From Nemophila menziesii (Eukaryota > Streptophyta > Magnoliopsida > Boraginales > Hydrophyllaceae): a DNA stretch of 64,000 nt. The position numbers were made by a program, and so were the translations under genes. This document shows, piece after piece, positions 22,801-33,888 of this stretch (position 1 is its first letter; every line of letters begins with the position of its first letter). Below the pieces are notes generated by a model. It ran no database searches and was not told the DNA's origin. It saw nothing but the letters and a program-made list of their open reading frames with translations. The stretch is taken from NCBI GenBank assembly GCA_029959085.1, contig JARWIR010000216.1, forward strand, positions 62,001-126,000, read 5' to 3'.

Positions 22801-25800
22801 AAAACCTTGGATTTTCATAATGAAAATAATTTTACTAAATACAAGGGACCTCCGGTGCAAAAAGCGCAGCAATTTATTGCTGTTACACCTAAACAAAAGT
22901 CTCGGCTACTAATTGGTACAGGAGCAGCGGAAAAAAAATTAAAATTCTAATCCTCAGCTACTAACTAAGTACTGTAGCTCCTTCACAAGAGTTGTTGACC
23001 AAAAATTTTCGGTCTTCACATGCAGTGCGGCTGCATAGTTAAGAAGTCTTCACGTGAGCAATTGAACAATCCTAAGTCTTCACGTGAGCAAAGTAACAAA
23101 ACTCCACCTGAGCTGCACAACTTGTCGCATGTCAATCCATGTGATGTAATGCTACTTCTGGTGCGCCGAAAATAGCTGGTACAACACTGCAGCTGAAAAA
23201 CAGTTCGCAAACTTCATCTGATAAGTCTAAGTTAGAAAAATTGCTGGATCTTAATTCCATATAGGAGTTAGATAGTAGTTGTTCGAGTAGGTACGACTTC
23301 TCGCTCCGCCTTTATGGTAGTATTCACGGAAACCGAAGCGGATAAACACTTGAAAAATCGGGAGATAGTGAATGAGGGTATAAAGGAGAGTTCTTTTGAG
23401 ATGGTTGTTAGTAAGAAAACGAAAAAACGCGAGGCGGGTTATAACAAACTCACGCTTGTTAGACGAGAGTACGCGTGGAAAAAGAAACAATATTGGAAGG
23501 TTAGAAACGCGAAACTTAGAAGCGCAAATAAAAGGAAACCCTCCAAGATGTCTTAATGATCATCACAACTTGGAATACAAGGGGTTTCGGCTCAACCCAT
23601 AAGAGACGAGGAGTAATTGATCTTATAAGACGTAAAAATATTGATATTCTTGGTATTTTGGAGACAAAAAGTAACACGGTTCGAGTGGATTATTTCATGA
23701 ATAGTATGGTTAGAGGATGGAAGTGTGTGAATAACTTTGATCTTGTTGAAAATGGGAGAATTTTTGTCGTATGGGACCTGGATAAGGTGCAAGTGGAGAT
23801 TATTGAGAGGACACCACAAGCCATTTGTTGTAAAATTGTATACAGGGTGACTTCCTTAAACCTTTACACCTTACTTATATATGGCTTGAATGATAAAGAT
23901 TTGCGTAGAGATTTGTGGAAAAACCTTAGAGATTTTGCCACTACTTTTGATGATTCGTGGCTTTTTTTGGGTGATTTTAATAATATTTTACTTTCAAATG
24001 AAAGAATTAGAGGAAGAAGTGTAACCATTGGTGATTTTGAGGAATTCGCGGATTGTTGCAATTATTCGGGTCTTGAAGATATGCAATATACCGGTCAATT
24101 CTTTACTTGGGATAATAATCATGTCCTAAGCAAGATAGATCGGGTTTTGGGTAATCGCAAATTGGATGAATCTGACACTATATTCAAGCAGAGTTCTTAC
24201 CTAAATCGAGCATAGCCGATCACTCGCCTTGTGTGGTAAATATTTTCTTACGTCATGTTAATAGAGTAATTCTGTTCTGATTTTTTAATATGTGGGTTGA
24301 GCATGATAATTATAATATAACTGTGAAAAATGGATGGAATAGGATCGTGATTTCAGATACTAAACAATACATTTTTTGTCAAAAACTCAAGGCTTTGAAA
24401 TTTGATTTCTGAAAACTTAATAAAGAATACTTTTCTCATATTTCTGCAAGAGCCAAGAAATCTAAGGAGGATCTTGAAAAGGTCGATGTAACTTTCCAAC
24501 AAAATTTAATTAAGGATTGTAGTTTAGATGTTTTAGTTGGGCTCTAGAATAGTGCGAGACTTCTGAAAGCCGAGATTAGTTTTCTTCAACAAAAATTTAA
24601 GTTTGGCTATACTCTTACAAGTGATAGATGTTCAATTTTTTTTCATGGGCTTATGAAAAGTAAACAAAGACGGAGATTTATTCCTAATATTATTTGTGTT
24701 AATGGATTATCAAATTCAAATACCCAAGTGTATAAAAAGTTTATTAATCGTTTTCAAGCTTTATTGGGAACAAAGGATACTATATCTCATATTGAATCCG
24801 ATGTCTTTAATTGGGGGAGTGTACTTTCACAAGAGCAAGGTGTTGAGTTGTGTAGAGATAACCGATAGCGAGATAAAGGAGGAAATTTTTAGAATAGCAA
24901 ATGATAAAGCTCCCGGACCGATGAATTGTCACTAGCTGATATTGGTACAGAGATGAATCATACAATCTAGGGAATCAAACAAAGAATGTGTTATACTTGA
25001 TGATTTAGTGCACATTAAGGGATCGCGGCGCGATGTGTGAAAAAATGTTTGGGAAGTGAGCGATCGTCACGATTGGAGTGTAGATATTTGGGGTACCGTG
25101 TTGACGGTTGATGCCTCTAAGTCGATACCTATTATGAATGACACCGCATAGTTAGATGAATTACACATGAATAACGCAAAATACACCAAAATCGTCCAAG
25201 AGGGATTAGAGTACGATCCAACTATTGTAAATGATGAGAAATAACCAAATGATACTTGAAATGAGTAAGCAGATGAGGTGGATGTCCACCAGAGATACAT
25301 ATCTATAGGATGATGAGTTTATTGACATTGAGAAGGAAATATACGAGACAAACTAATAGTATAAGTTGATTATTATTAATTTGTATAACATAGTAACTTA
25401 TACGTGTTTCAGTTTTGGTGATTTAACAGGTGTGATTCTGAAAAAATACAATTGAATAAATATTATTTTATTTATAAACCTCTAGCGATCAACATGTGGT
25501 TTCAAAAGGTATAAAAGTATTAACGATAATTAGGGGTCACTAAAGGTCTATTATCTTTAGTGACTACCATGATCTTCGGTATTGATGGCTCATTTACCCG
25601 AGGAAACAAGTGGTCTGTAAAAGTAGAACATTTAGTGACCATGTTAGTGGTCGCTAGAAGTTTATCCTTCTGGAAACTACGACTCTCGGCAATAGGTACC
25701 TTTAACTACGAAACACTAGCAACCAACTTTTTGCGATCAACAAGGGTCACTAAAGGTATAAATGATATTTAGCGATCACTTTTAGGACCAATAGCGACCA

Positions 25801-28800
25801 CGATGATGGTCGCTAGTGTTTATTTTCACAGCAGTGATAATAACCTCCTATTTACCTGGGGGGGGGGGGGGGGGGGGGCTTAGGGTGAAATTTCCAATTT
25901 ATACTTAATTCAAGAATAGTCATATGCTCTGTTCTAAAAATTGACAAAGGCGGCCGCGCAGGCGGTGCCTAGGCGTTAGAGGGTAGCCTATCTTCCAGAA
26001 GTGGCCCAGATGGACTCCGAACAGTCCCAAAAGGCCCCAAGCGGGCTTAGGCGGCCGACTAGGCGGTATGAAAACTAAAAAAAATCACTTTTCTACATAA
26101 TAAATAGAAATTTCTTTTTTCTAACACAAAAAATTATATAAAACTGTTTTAAAAATTATATAAGTCCAAAAAAATATTCAAATATAAGCGATTATCATTT
26201 TCCGCAATTGTGGATTTAAAAATTATTAAACTACTAATATATAATATTCATAAATAAAATTCAAAATCGTCTAAGAGAAAAACACATAGGCTCCGCTTAG
26301 GCTCCCACCTAGTCCCCTAGGTGCTCGAAGGTGGTCGACTATCCGCCTAACGTCTATCGCTTTTTAGAACACTGGCCATATGTCATCTACTGATGATTAC
26401 ACAACTTTGAGTTATACCTCTCCATACCTTATCTTCGTATTTACTTTTTTAGTATTTTATTTGCATCTTCGTTAATCACTATCTTTTAAATATTTATCAA
26501 AAACCAAGTATTTTCTTTAATTTAAATTTCTACTTAACGAATATCTAGAGGTAAACCGACATTACGTGTTTTACTCGTTATTCCATGTTGAGAATGATCT
26601 CGGCTTACTACTTTATTATTTGTGATGACTTATTCACTTGCAAGAAGTTTTCGTTGATTGGTTTTTTTTTTTTTGGAGTAGGACTTAATTTAAATTTTTG
26701 GTAGGAACAAATTTTGTAGAAGTGTTTTGTCAAACCTTTTTTCTGAGATTTTATTTCCAATTCTAATTTTCACATGTGAAACTATATAAGTTTTTAGTTT
26801 TCTTATATGAATTTTACAAGAATTTCTAAATTTGCCCTAATGATATGCATGTTTCTCTTTTATACAAAAAAGAGAAAACTAAAAACTTATATAGTAATAG
26901 AAATGTAGATATACGAAGAATTAATTACGTAGGTAGGAGATGAATAATATTAGAGTAATGATATTTGTCACCCTTTTTGTATCTTTCTTTTATCACCTTC
27001 TACGTGTATGCCTACATGTACCAATGAATTGATTTCTCTATCCTATTTAATTTTTCTCTATATTCTATTCAAGGAAATCAGAACACATATATAGAAAGGT
27101 GATAAAATGGTGACATGGAAAGGGGTGACATATATCATTACTCATAATATTATGGCAAGCAAAAGTAATAGAAATGTAGATTTGGCAAGCAAAAAAAATG
27201 TTATGGCAAGCAAAAGTAATAAAAATGTAGATATATGAAGAATTAATTAAGTAGGTAGGAGATGAATAATGTAGGACTCACTAGTAGCGCACATGTCATT
27301 TTGGGAAAAGGTAGTAACTTTAGATATTTGTGATTTGCCATCTCCATACTTGACAAGTTGAGGATCTTTATCTCCACTCACCCATGTTAATTTCATCTGC
27401 AACCAAACATTACATGCATGCGTATGTTGATCCACAGCTTTTTCCATTTACTATTATAATAATTGGTAAATGTAGCCTCACAAGTATGGTCGGTACTACC
27501 TACCCTATGCCAGTTCGTGTCTACACCCGATTTATTTGATTAATTTCTAGTAACGCCTTTTCAGTTTCTGTCTATACTTCTTTCTATTTCATCTTAGATT
27601 CGGCACTTAAAGAATATATTTCTCCAAAATAAATAAAGAAAATTAATTTTAAAACTATTACATTTTAAGACTTAAACGAGTATTCTATTTCTCTGGTCGG
27701 TAGTTTTAAACTATTTCGTTTAATATATGAACTCAATTTTGGTAAAAAAAGATGTTTTACGACTTGACATTTAGTTTTTTGTTGACCCGAAGAGCAATGA
27801 ATGATTGATGCTCTAGACAATTGACAATTCTCATCTAGGAAAGAATCAAATGTAGAACAAGAAACAATATATTTACCTTAATATATATCTAGTCAATCCT
27901 TTAAAATTACTAATTAAAGAAAGATTAGTACTTCTTACTCCAGGTAATTAGGATGTACGTAAAGAATATTGTAAAGAAAAAAGGAAAAGAAAAGTGAAAA
28001 ATATATACGTACAGATGTTCCAGTTGAATCGATGCTGGACAAATGTCCATATAAAGGCTTTTTCGGATTTGCAAAGTTGAATGTTTTAGATCTTTTTAAA
28101 ATGCATGGTGCTTCAAAACCACCATCAAACACAACAAATTCAATTTCACTTCTTATGTTGATAACATGAAATGACAATGACGCACTGTATGTGTTCTTCA
28201 GGCGAACACTACTACCCTTTACATCTTTTTTGCGTTTTAGATAATTTCGATCCTTACTTAAATACTGTGCCTGCATGCATATTAAAAAGGACAAGAATTA
28301 TGCTATACATATTTAATTTCATGCATATGCATGTAACACTATTTTCATACGAATTAAATTAACAACCAACAACAAAATTAAGACTATCAGCATACAGACG
28401 TATTAATTAAGAAAGATATACGTAGTTAATAATTAGTTTAACAACACGATTTGCATGACTCTGTACAAACTTAATTTTCATACGAATTTATGATTTTCTT
28501 CTTATTCGCAACTAAGATTTCTTCATAACTATTCAACTATATTGCCCGACTTACCTTAACTGGATAATGGCAAAGAAGAGGAAGCTGACTCAGATCACCA
28601 GTTTGCAGATACTGAATAGCATTCAATGGACAGCTCGAAACACTGAAAATTCAACACCCCAAAAAGAAACATTTAATGGATAGAGAAAAGTCAAAACGAT
28701 ACACCGAAAGCAACTTTTGTGGCCAGTGTCTACCCATAAAGTAAAGGGTGTGGAAAAAACTTTGTAAGAACTAAAAGAAAAGAAAAAGAATACATAATTC

Positions 28801-29185
28801 AAAAACATCGTAAGTGACAGTGTTCGTACTCAGAATGAGAAGGTGAGATCATAGCAACCCAATGAGTCTTTGACGGATGAACAATACCACTAACGGTAAC
28901 ATTGACATATTCTTCATCCAGAAGAACACCATGTGATGAGTTCTTAGAGCTGATCTTGATTTCTAAATTTGGGTTTTGAGCAGGACACTGACCCAAGAAT
29001 CTTCTGTTAATCAAATGAAACTCTGAAATAGCTGTGTAGTTTTGAAACTGAGCTGTTAAGCTGTTGTATTTTTTATGAACAAGCTTGGATTGGGAATAAG
29101 AAAAAGAAGAGGATCCTAAAATCAAGATAAAATAGAATATTACAAGTACTGATGATGCTGGAGAAAAAATTGGGGGTTTTCCCAT
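19820..29185 (-). CDS. Purple acid phosphatase-like protein (PAP1/24/27 group, possibly inactive)
   Basis: Dinuclear metallophosphoesterase fold, probably secreted. Thirteen exons on the minus strand: 29185-28830, 28642-28555, 28270-28013, 27396-27282, 21563-21449, 21345-21213, 21144-20957, 20882-20696, 20616-20549, 20492-20396, 20322-20134, 20044-19964, 19882-19820. They give 645 residues, in frame throughout. Residues 1-31 look like a signal peptide. An N-terminal Fn3-like half precedes the catalytic half. The five PAP motifs are: GDMG (Asp 340), GDISY (Asp 382), GNHE (Asn 415, His 416), FAGHR (His 504) and GHVH (His 543, 545). The fourth motif has Phe where typical active PAPs have Val. 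This group is often called probably inactive, so activity is uncertain. Intron 4 is 5.7 kb and full of transposons; a MULE-like element lies 169 bp before the ATG. Confidence 0.93.
21770..24920 (+). mobile_element. L1-like LINE (copy 3), ORF1, endonuclease and start of RT, in the phosphatase intron
   Basis: On the plus strand, antisense to the host gene. 21835-22143 encodes a DUF4283-like ORF1 domain (WNVERKVKKYPTGWLIFKFE). The zinc-knuckle start (ENLPLYCTKCKAFE) follows at 22415-22460, then the insert at about 22511-22786. 23556-24210 is an L1-type endonuclease: WNTRG, a catalytic ETK, a GDFN motif and TW before the final DHSP, which is reached after a frameshift near 24215. 24650-24920 is the lead into RT, ending at NDKAPGP where the LINE is cut. 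It has frameshifts and is not functional. The same subfamily appears at about 32990-36765. Confidence 0.88.
22511..22786. mobile_element. Mini CACTA-like element nested in the LINE ORF1
   Basis: It begins CACTACAAGAAATAG and ends with the inverted complement CTATTTCTTGTAGT (plus CGTG). The interior has repeated AGCGGCAAA / TGCCGCTA motifs in both orientations, typical of CACTA subterminal repeats. It is about 275 bp and non-coding. The LINE reading frame resumes after it. The exact right end and 3-bp target duplication are unclear. Confidence 0.7.
24928..25836 (+). mobile_element. Fragment of a CACTA-like transposon
   Basis: About 25075-25355 can be read with stops as the C-terminal end of a CACTA tnp2-type protein (acidic DDEFIDIE ending). 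25480-25836 has many copies of AGCGACCA / GGTCGCTA / GTCACTAAAGG in both orientations and ends ...CACAGCAGTG, which resembles a CACTA terminus in reverse. The left end (CACTAGCTG at 24930) is only a candidate. Non-functional. Confidence 0.5.
25858..25878 (+). repeat. Poly-G run of 21
   Basis: Twenty-one consecutive G between the CACTA-like fragment and the hAT-like element. It could form a quadruplex or be a sequencing/assembly length artefact. Confidence 0.8.
25927..26374. mobile_element. Non-autonomous hAT-like element in the phosphatase intron
   Basis: A 448-bp element with terminal inverted repeats: left CTCTGTTCTAAAAA, right the complement of CAGTGTTCTAAAAA. The flanking octamers GTCATATG (25919-25926) and GCCATATG (26375-26382) are an 8-bp target duplication with one mismatch, the size expected of hAT. 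Both subterminal regions are GC-rich with repeated GGCGG / CCTAGGCG motifs in opposite orientation. There is no coding capacity. Confidence 0.82.
26893..27270. repeat. 56-bp direct repeat pair next to the exon 4 donor
   Basis: 26893-26948 and 27215-27270 are near-identical (AGTAAT(A)nAAATGTAGATATA..GAAGAATTAATTA.GTAGGTAGGAGATGAATAAT). A third partial unit lies at 27165-27185. The right copy stops 12 bp from the end of exon 4, so it sits just inside the intron after the splice donor. A MULE-like MITE later inserted into the left copy. Confidence 0.8.
26953..27143. mobile_element. MULE-like MITE with 9-bp target duplication
   Basis: A 191-bp element with inverted ends: left GAGTAATGATATTTGTCACC, right the complement of GAGTAATGATATATGTCACC. 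It is flanked by a perfect 9-bp direct repeat, ATAATATTA, at 26944-26952 and 27144-27152. The 9-bp size points to the Mutator superfamily. No coding capacity. Confidence 0.88.
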
Positions 29186-29245
29186 GATGAACGTAACACA
29201 CTCTTTGGGAGGCCTTTCAAGTATTAGTGGTTGGAGATTACAAAT

Positions 29246-29254
29246 GATATTTAT
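29246..29254 (-). promoter_or_regulatory. Possible TATA-like element of the phosphatase gene
   Basis: On the minus strand CATAAATAT lies about 65 bp before the ATG. The spacing fits a short leader, but the match is weak and no other core element is visible. Confidence 0.3.
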
Positions 29255-29353
29255 GACTACTCTTTGATTGGGGGTCGGTCAATCAATTAGTGGTTTTTTT
29301 CTTTTTTTTGGACATTTGAATCAATTAGTGGTTGAAGACGCCAAAGCAATATA

Positions 29354-30778
29354 GAGGCAATTATTTATATATATGTCCAAAAAACTTTCATAAATACTCA
29401 CGAAGTTCTAACTCTGATTAAACCACTAAAATCCAACCCGAAACAAAAAACTAAAAAGCCCCTAACTTTTTCATTACTAGTTAAAAAGAAAAAGATTTAT
29501 TAGATTTTGTTTTTATTCAAATCTGGTCTCTCCCTGTTTGACTCTCTCTCCAACCCTCATTCACTAACGATCCTCACTCACAACTCCGCTCTCTCTGGTC
29601 TAACCCATCAAGAACCACCGCTCACCTTCACTCCCTGGCCCAGCGCCGCTCACCTTCACTTCCCCATCAGCCATCTTCACCATCTCCACCACCAAGCAGC
29701 ACGCCTCAGCACGAGAAACTCGCCGCTCTCATGGAGAAGAAAACCGTCGTCACAGAGGCCTCTCTGCAGCACAAGAAAACCGCCGCCTGCAAGAGTCATG
29801 TCTCACCATCCTCGACGCCGCTGAGAAAACCGCCGCCTGGAAGACTCAGCACTCCGTCGCCGCTCTTTAGCCCTCCGTCGCCGCCTGGAAGACTCAGCCC
29901 TTCGTCGCCGCTGTCTTGCACAAGAAACCCACCACCATCCCCGTCTTCACCTTCCCACAAACAAACCATTCCCACAGCGCCGCTCCATTGCCTCCCCGGC
30001 ACAGCGCCGCTCCACTACTTCCCCAGTCACCTTCAAGCACAAAAAAACCGATCCACCAACGCCGCTCACCTTCGTTGGCCATTCTCCGATCCACTAACAC
30101 CGCTCACCTTTGTGGGCCATTCTCCGATCCACCAGCCCGCTCACCTTCGTGGGCCATACTCCGCCAATGCGAATAAATTGTTTTATTAAATTTTGTTCCA
30201 ATCCGAGTTTGAAAAGGATGGTTTTTGATTTTTTTTAATTTCTATTCAATAGAGTTGTTTTTTATTATATCTAGATCTAGCTCTGTTTGGTATGTACCAA
30301 ACAGATTTGTTTGGTACATACCAATCAAGTTTTATCGTGAATAGATTTGTGTATTGTTTTTACGGGAAAAACTTTGTTTGACGCGTAAAATGGTTGGACC
30401 TTGACACGATAGCTTCGATCGGGTTTCTAAATAAGTCCAGACATTAACCTTGTACATAAACAAGAACTATTTAAGTTTAGAAAAATAGTATTAGGGACCT
30501 ATCATGCAATTACAGAAAAATGATGGTATGATAAATCATGGAACAAACATAATAGCAGTTGGTACGTACCAAACAGAAAAATCGGTGCATACCAAGCAGA
30601 AAAATATTGGTCTATACCAAACGTAAAAATGTTGGTCCCTGCCAAAGACGAATGGAATAGGGGTATAAGGGTAATAAATCTAACTAAACAATCAAAATTA
30701 GGCCTTTCTTAGAATGTTTTTTAGTTGAGACTTTGTGACTAATTTTTAGGAATTTTGGACTCTTAAAGTAATTTCCTC
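29354..30778. mobile_element. Non-autonomous MULE-like element in the phosphatase promoter region
   Basis: A 1425-bp element with related inverted ends (left GAGGCAATTATTTATATATA, right the complement of GAGGAAATTACTTTAAGAGT). It is flanked by AGCAATATA (29345-29353) and ATCAATATA (30779-30787), a 9-bp target duplication with one mismatch. The interior 29520-30180 is unusually GC-rich and repetitive (AAGAAAACCGCCGCC, TCGCCGC, CTCACCTTC units) and gives Pro/Ser/His-rich open frames on both strands with no domain. I treat these frames as a composition effect, not genes. Two more copies of the family follow (about 31126-32632 and 49047-49987). Confidence 0.78.
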
Positions 30779-31125
30779 ATCAATATAATATACTATTATA
30801 TCTACTATTTTAGTACGCCTTGTATTAGGTCGAGTAGAATTAGCCTAAATCGAACTACAAAAACAAGTTGAGGTTGGCCTGCTGATAAAAAAAGTCGAAG
30901 TTGGCATGACCCTTTTTTTAGCAAATTATAACATTAGGATTGACAAAAAGAATAAGAATTCTTTTTGCTACCAAATATATAAGAATACAACTTATAGATT
31001 ACGCAGGGCCGATACGAGTGTATTAGGTACCTAACACGAAAAAAAGTTAAGGCATTTTTTAGGGTTTAATTAAAAAAAATCAACAAATTATATATAAATC
31101 ATTTCATACTACTTATATTTATTAA
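30779..31125. other. Spacer between two MULE-like elements
   Basis: AT-rich sequence of about 350 bp between the two elements. I see no coding or structural feature. Confidence 0.4.
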
Positions 31126-32632
31126 AAAAGGGGATTTAATTAAAAAAGGCCACAACCAAAATAACTTTTTTCCTAAGGTCCAACCCATTTCACTAATAAT
31201 TCAAGTCCAAAATACCTCTTAGTGGGATACGTTACAATTTAGTGGGCTAGTTGTCAAACGATCTATCCAACAACTATTGGGTTAGAAAAAATACAGTTGA
31301 AGACCCACAAAAACTCACACGGCATCTGCTCCTCATATACTCCATTCTCATCAGCGTATCACGTCTTGCTAAATAAAAGGCTTGCAAAGTTGCAATTGTC
31401 ACAAAATGAACATTGTAGGTGGATGAAATTGACCAAGTAACGACTTGTGTAGGTGATCGACTTGGTTGAGAAGATATTTCACCATCAGAATCAAATCAGA
31501 TCATCCCCATCATCATGGTGGCTTGTGGGCTCATTGACGGAGAAGACTGAAACAACCATCTACAAGCCGGTTGATAGCGTGCTGGGCTCTGTATAAACAT
31601 TTGGTGGGCTCTGTACAGACATTTGGTGGGCTCTGTACATATATTTGGTTAAAATGATGGATACAAATATTTTAAGCAACATTTGTAGATTTACCCATGA
31701 TAAAGATCAATATTTAGAGATTAAAAATGACTTACATTCACAATACAAGTGTGACTAGTAACATTTGAAACCAGTAATCTCCAATCACCATTAGCTTCAC
31801 GAGTAGAAGAAATCCAAAGCTTCACTTCCCATTCCCAAACACCTTATCGATGCATTTTCACACCAAGTAAACCACTAATCTCATGTGCCATCTCTTCCAA
31901 TATTTTCTCCACTGCACTTTCTTTATTCCCATCATTTATCTCAACTCTCCTACACCATAAATCATTAAAGTTAAATAAAATTTAGATCGGAAAAGGTTGT
32001 GGTCAGATTTATGGATGGGGCCGCTGCTACCTGCTGTCCAAACAGAAACTCTCGCACAGTCATCGGCGACGGCGGGCTGTGGTTGAATTTTTGAAGAGGG
32101 GGGCTGCTAACTGGTCGGAGAGTGGTGGCTGTATTGGTGGGCTCGAACGAACATAAGGGGTAGCATTTGTGTTGGGTTGTTGATGTGATGTGGAGGTCGA
32201 AGGTGAGGGAGATGGTTTGGGTTGGCAGAGGTTTGGCCATGGCTGGATAGGGTTTGCTACATAGGGTGGGGAAAGATCTAACTGGTCGGAGAGTGGCGGT
32301 TGTGTTAGTGGGCTCGAACTGACAGAAGGAGCGGTGATTGTGTTGGGTTGATGCTGTGATGTGGAGGTAAGAAATGAGGGAGAGAGTTTGTATTGGCGGC
32401 GGTCTTCTAGCGTTGACCATGGGTGGTGAAGGAGGGATACAAGGAACCCCTATTTCTCTTGCGTGTATATAAGAATTAGAAAAAAATGGATTTAGTGTAT
32501 AAAAGGAGAATAGGGTTATATTGGGTATATCATAAGTCTAAAAATAAAATTTGGACCTTATTCATCTAAACTTTTGGGCTGGACTATTTAAGACAAAATT
32601 TTTAGGTTCTGGACTTAATTAGAAATTATCTC
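31126..32632. mobile_element. Second MULE-like element of the same family
   Basis: The right end is the complement of GAGATAATTTCTAATTAAGT, matching the other copies. The left end, around GGGGATTTAATTAAAAAAGG, is a weaker match. The flanks (right ATTAATAAT; left an ATTAAAAAA-like stretch) only partly agree, so the left boundary is approximate. A minus-strand open frame (32420-31971) comes from a GC-rich internal tandem duplication and has no domain. Confidence 0.6.
32083..32402. repeat. Tandem duplication (about 185-bp unit) inside the MULE-like element
   Basis: 32097-32220 and 32280-32402 share a TAACTGGTCGGAGAGTGG start, the GTGGGCTCGAAC block, TGTGTTGGGTTG and GTGATGTGGAGGT in the same order, with scattered differences. 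This accounts for the repeated pattern in the minus-strand frame. Confidence 0.8.
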
Positions 32633-32989
32633 ATTAATAATATAAGTCATTATATAAAAGAAATAAGAAACCATCTTAATTTTATATTGCTGGTTTTTTT
32701 AAAAGACGTGATTAAAGAAGCCATGTAAGCTTTCGACCCTTTTATATGGTTCATGCGAGTTTTATTTAGGTTCGAACTTGAGACTTCCTAGATATAGAGC
32801 ATTTTGCATTCCACTAAGCTAAGAGTGATATTATATTAGATTTTAAACCGAACGATATATTTTTTTTGGGGCTCTCAAAATTTTGGGGCCCAAAGCGACC
32901 GCCTTGGTGCCTTGTGCCCGGGCCGTCTGAGATTACGCTACAATCTTTGATGATCCATGACTTCTACTAGAAGATTTCCACAATATTTT
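32633..32989. other. Spacer before LINE copy 4
   Basis: AT-rich sequence with a G-rich patch near 32870-32930. No gene or complete element is recognised. Confidence 0.35.
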
Positions 32990-33888
32990 ATCTCACAATA
33001 GAAGGATGAATTGTAAAGTTGTAACTATGGAAGATTTTGATGAATTTGCGGATTGTTGTAATACTCTTGGTTTGAAAGATGTGTAATATTCAAGACAATC
33101 TTTTACTTGGGATAACAATTATGTACTAAATCGTGTAGATCGTACGTTGGGTACTCGTAGACTTGAAGTTTCTAATTATTATGTTCACGTAGAATGTTTA
33201 CCGAAATCTAGTGTTTCCGATCACTCACCTTGCATAGTATCACTCTTTCTACAACATGTAAAAAGAATTACACCATTTCGATTCTTCAATATGTGGGTGG
33301 AGCATAAGGAGTACAATCAAGTCGTGGAAATGGGTGGAATAGAAAATAAATTCATGGTAAGAAATAATATATTTTGTGTAAAAAAATCCGAATCTTGAAA
33401 TTGAATTTGAGAAAACTTAATAAGGAGCACAATCCGTATATTCCCGAGAGAGCAAAGAAGGTAAGATAATAACTTAAAATAGTCGAGGTTAGTTCCCAAC
33501 AAAACTTGGTAATAATATAAACTTTGATTAGTTAGTTGGAATTCAAAATAAGGCGATGTCTCTTGAAAGGGCCGAAAATTTGCTTTCTCCAACAAAATCT
33601 AAACTCGGTTACACTTTAAAGAGTGATAGATGGACTAAAATTTTTCATGGAATTATGAAAAGTAAACAAAAACAAAAATTTATTGCAAATATTCACCGTC
33701 CTAATGGAGAAACTAGTACTTGTAGTGCCCAAGTACATGAAGTGTTTATTGATAATTATAATTTTTTTTGGGTTCAAAGAAAACTACTTGTAATGTTGAT
33801 GACGAGGTATTCGATTTGGGAAATATTCTTTCGCAAGAACAAAGGATGGGAATATGTAAAGATGGTTCCTATGAAGAGATAAAATAGG

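Larger units (their letters stand above)
21564..27281 (-). other. Giant transposon-filled fourth intron of the phosphatase gene
   Basis: The donor is GTGAG after ACTA (minus strand) and the acceptor is TTTTTAAG before GTGCGG. The reading phase matches across the gap and the protein continues as CATSAVTPSPAKDFGWHD, so the intron is real. It contains a LINE, a small CACTA inside that LINE, a CACTA-like fragment, a hAT-like element and a MULE-like MITE, each listed separately. The other introns of the gene are about 80-620 bp. Confidence 0.88.

Noticed and set aside
29507..30189. Overlapping Pro/Ser/His-rich frames on both strands
   Set aside because: They lie inside a MULE-like element and arise from GC-rich short repeats; no domain, and open in several frames at once.
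31971..32420. 149-codon minus-strand frame with an internal repeat
   Set aside because: The repeat is a DNA-level tandem duplication within a MULE-like element, without a recognised domain.
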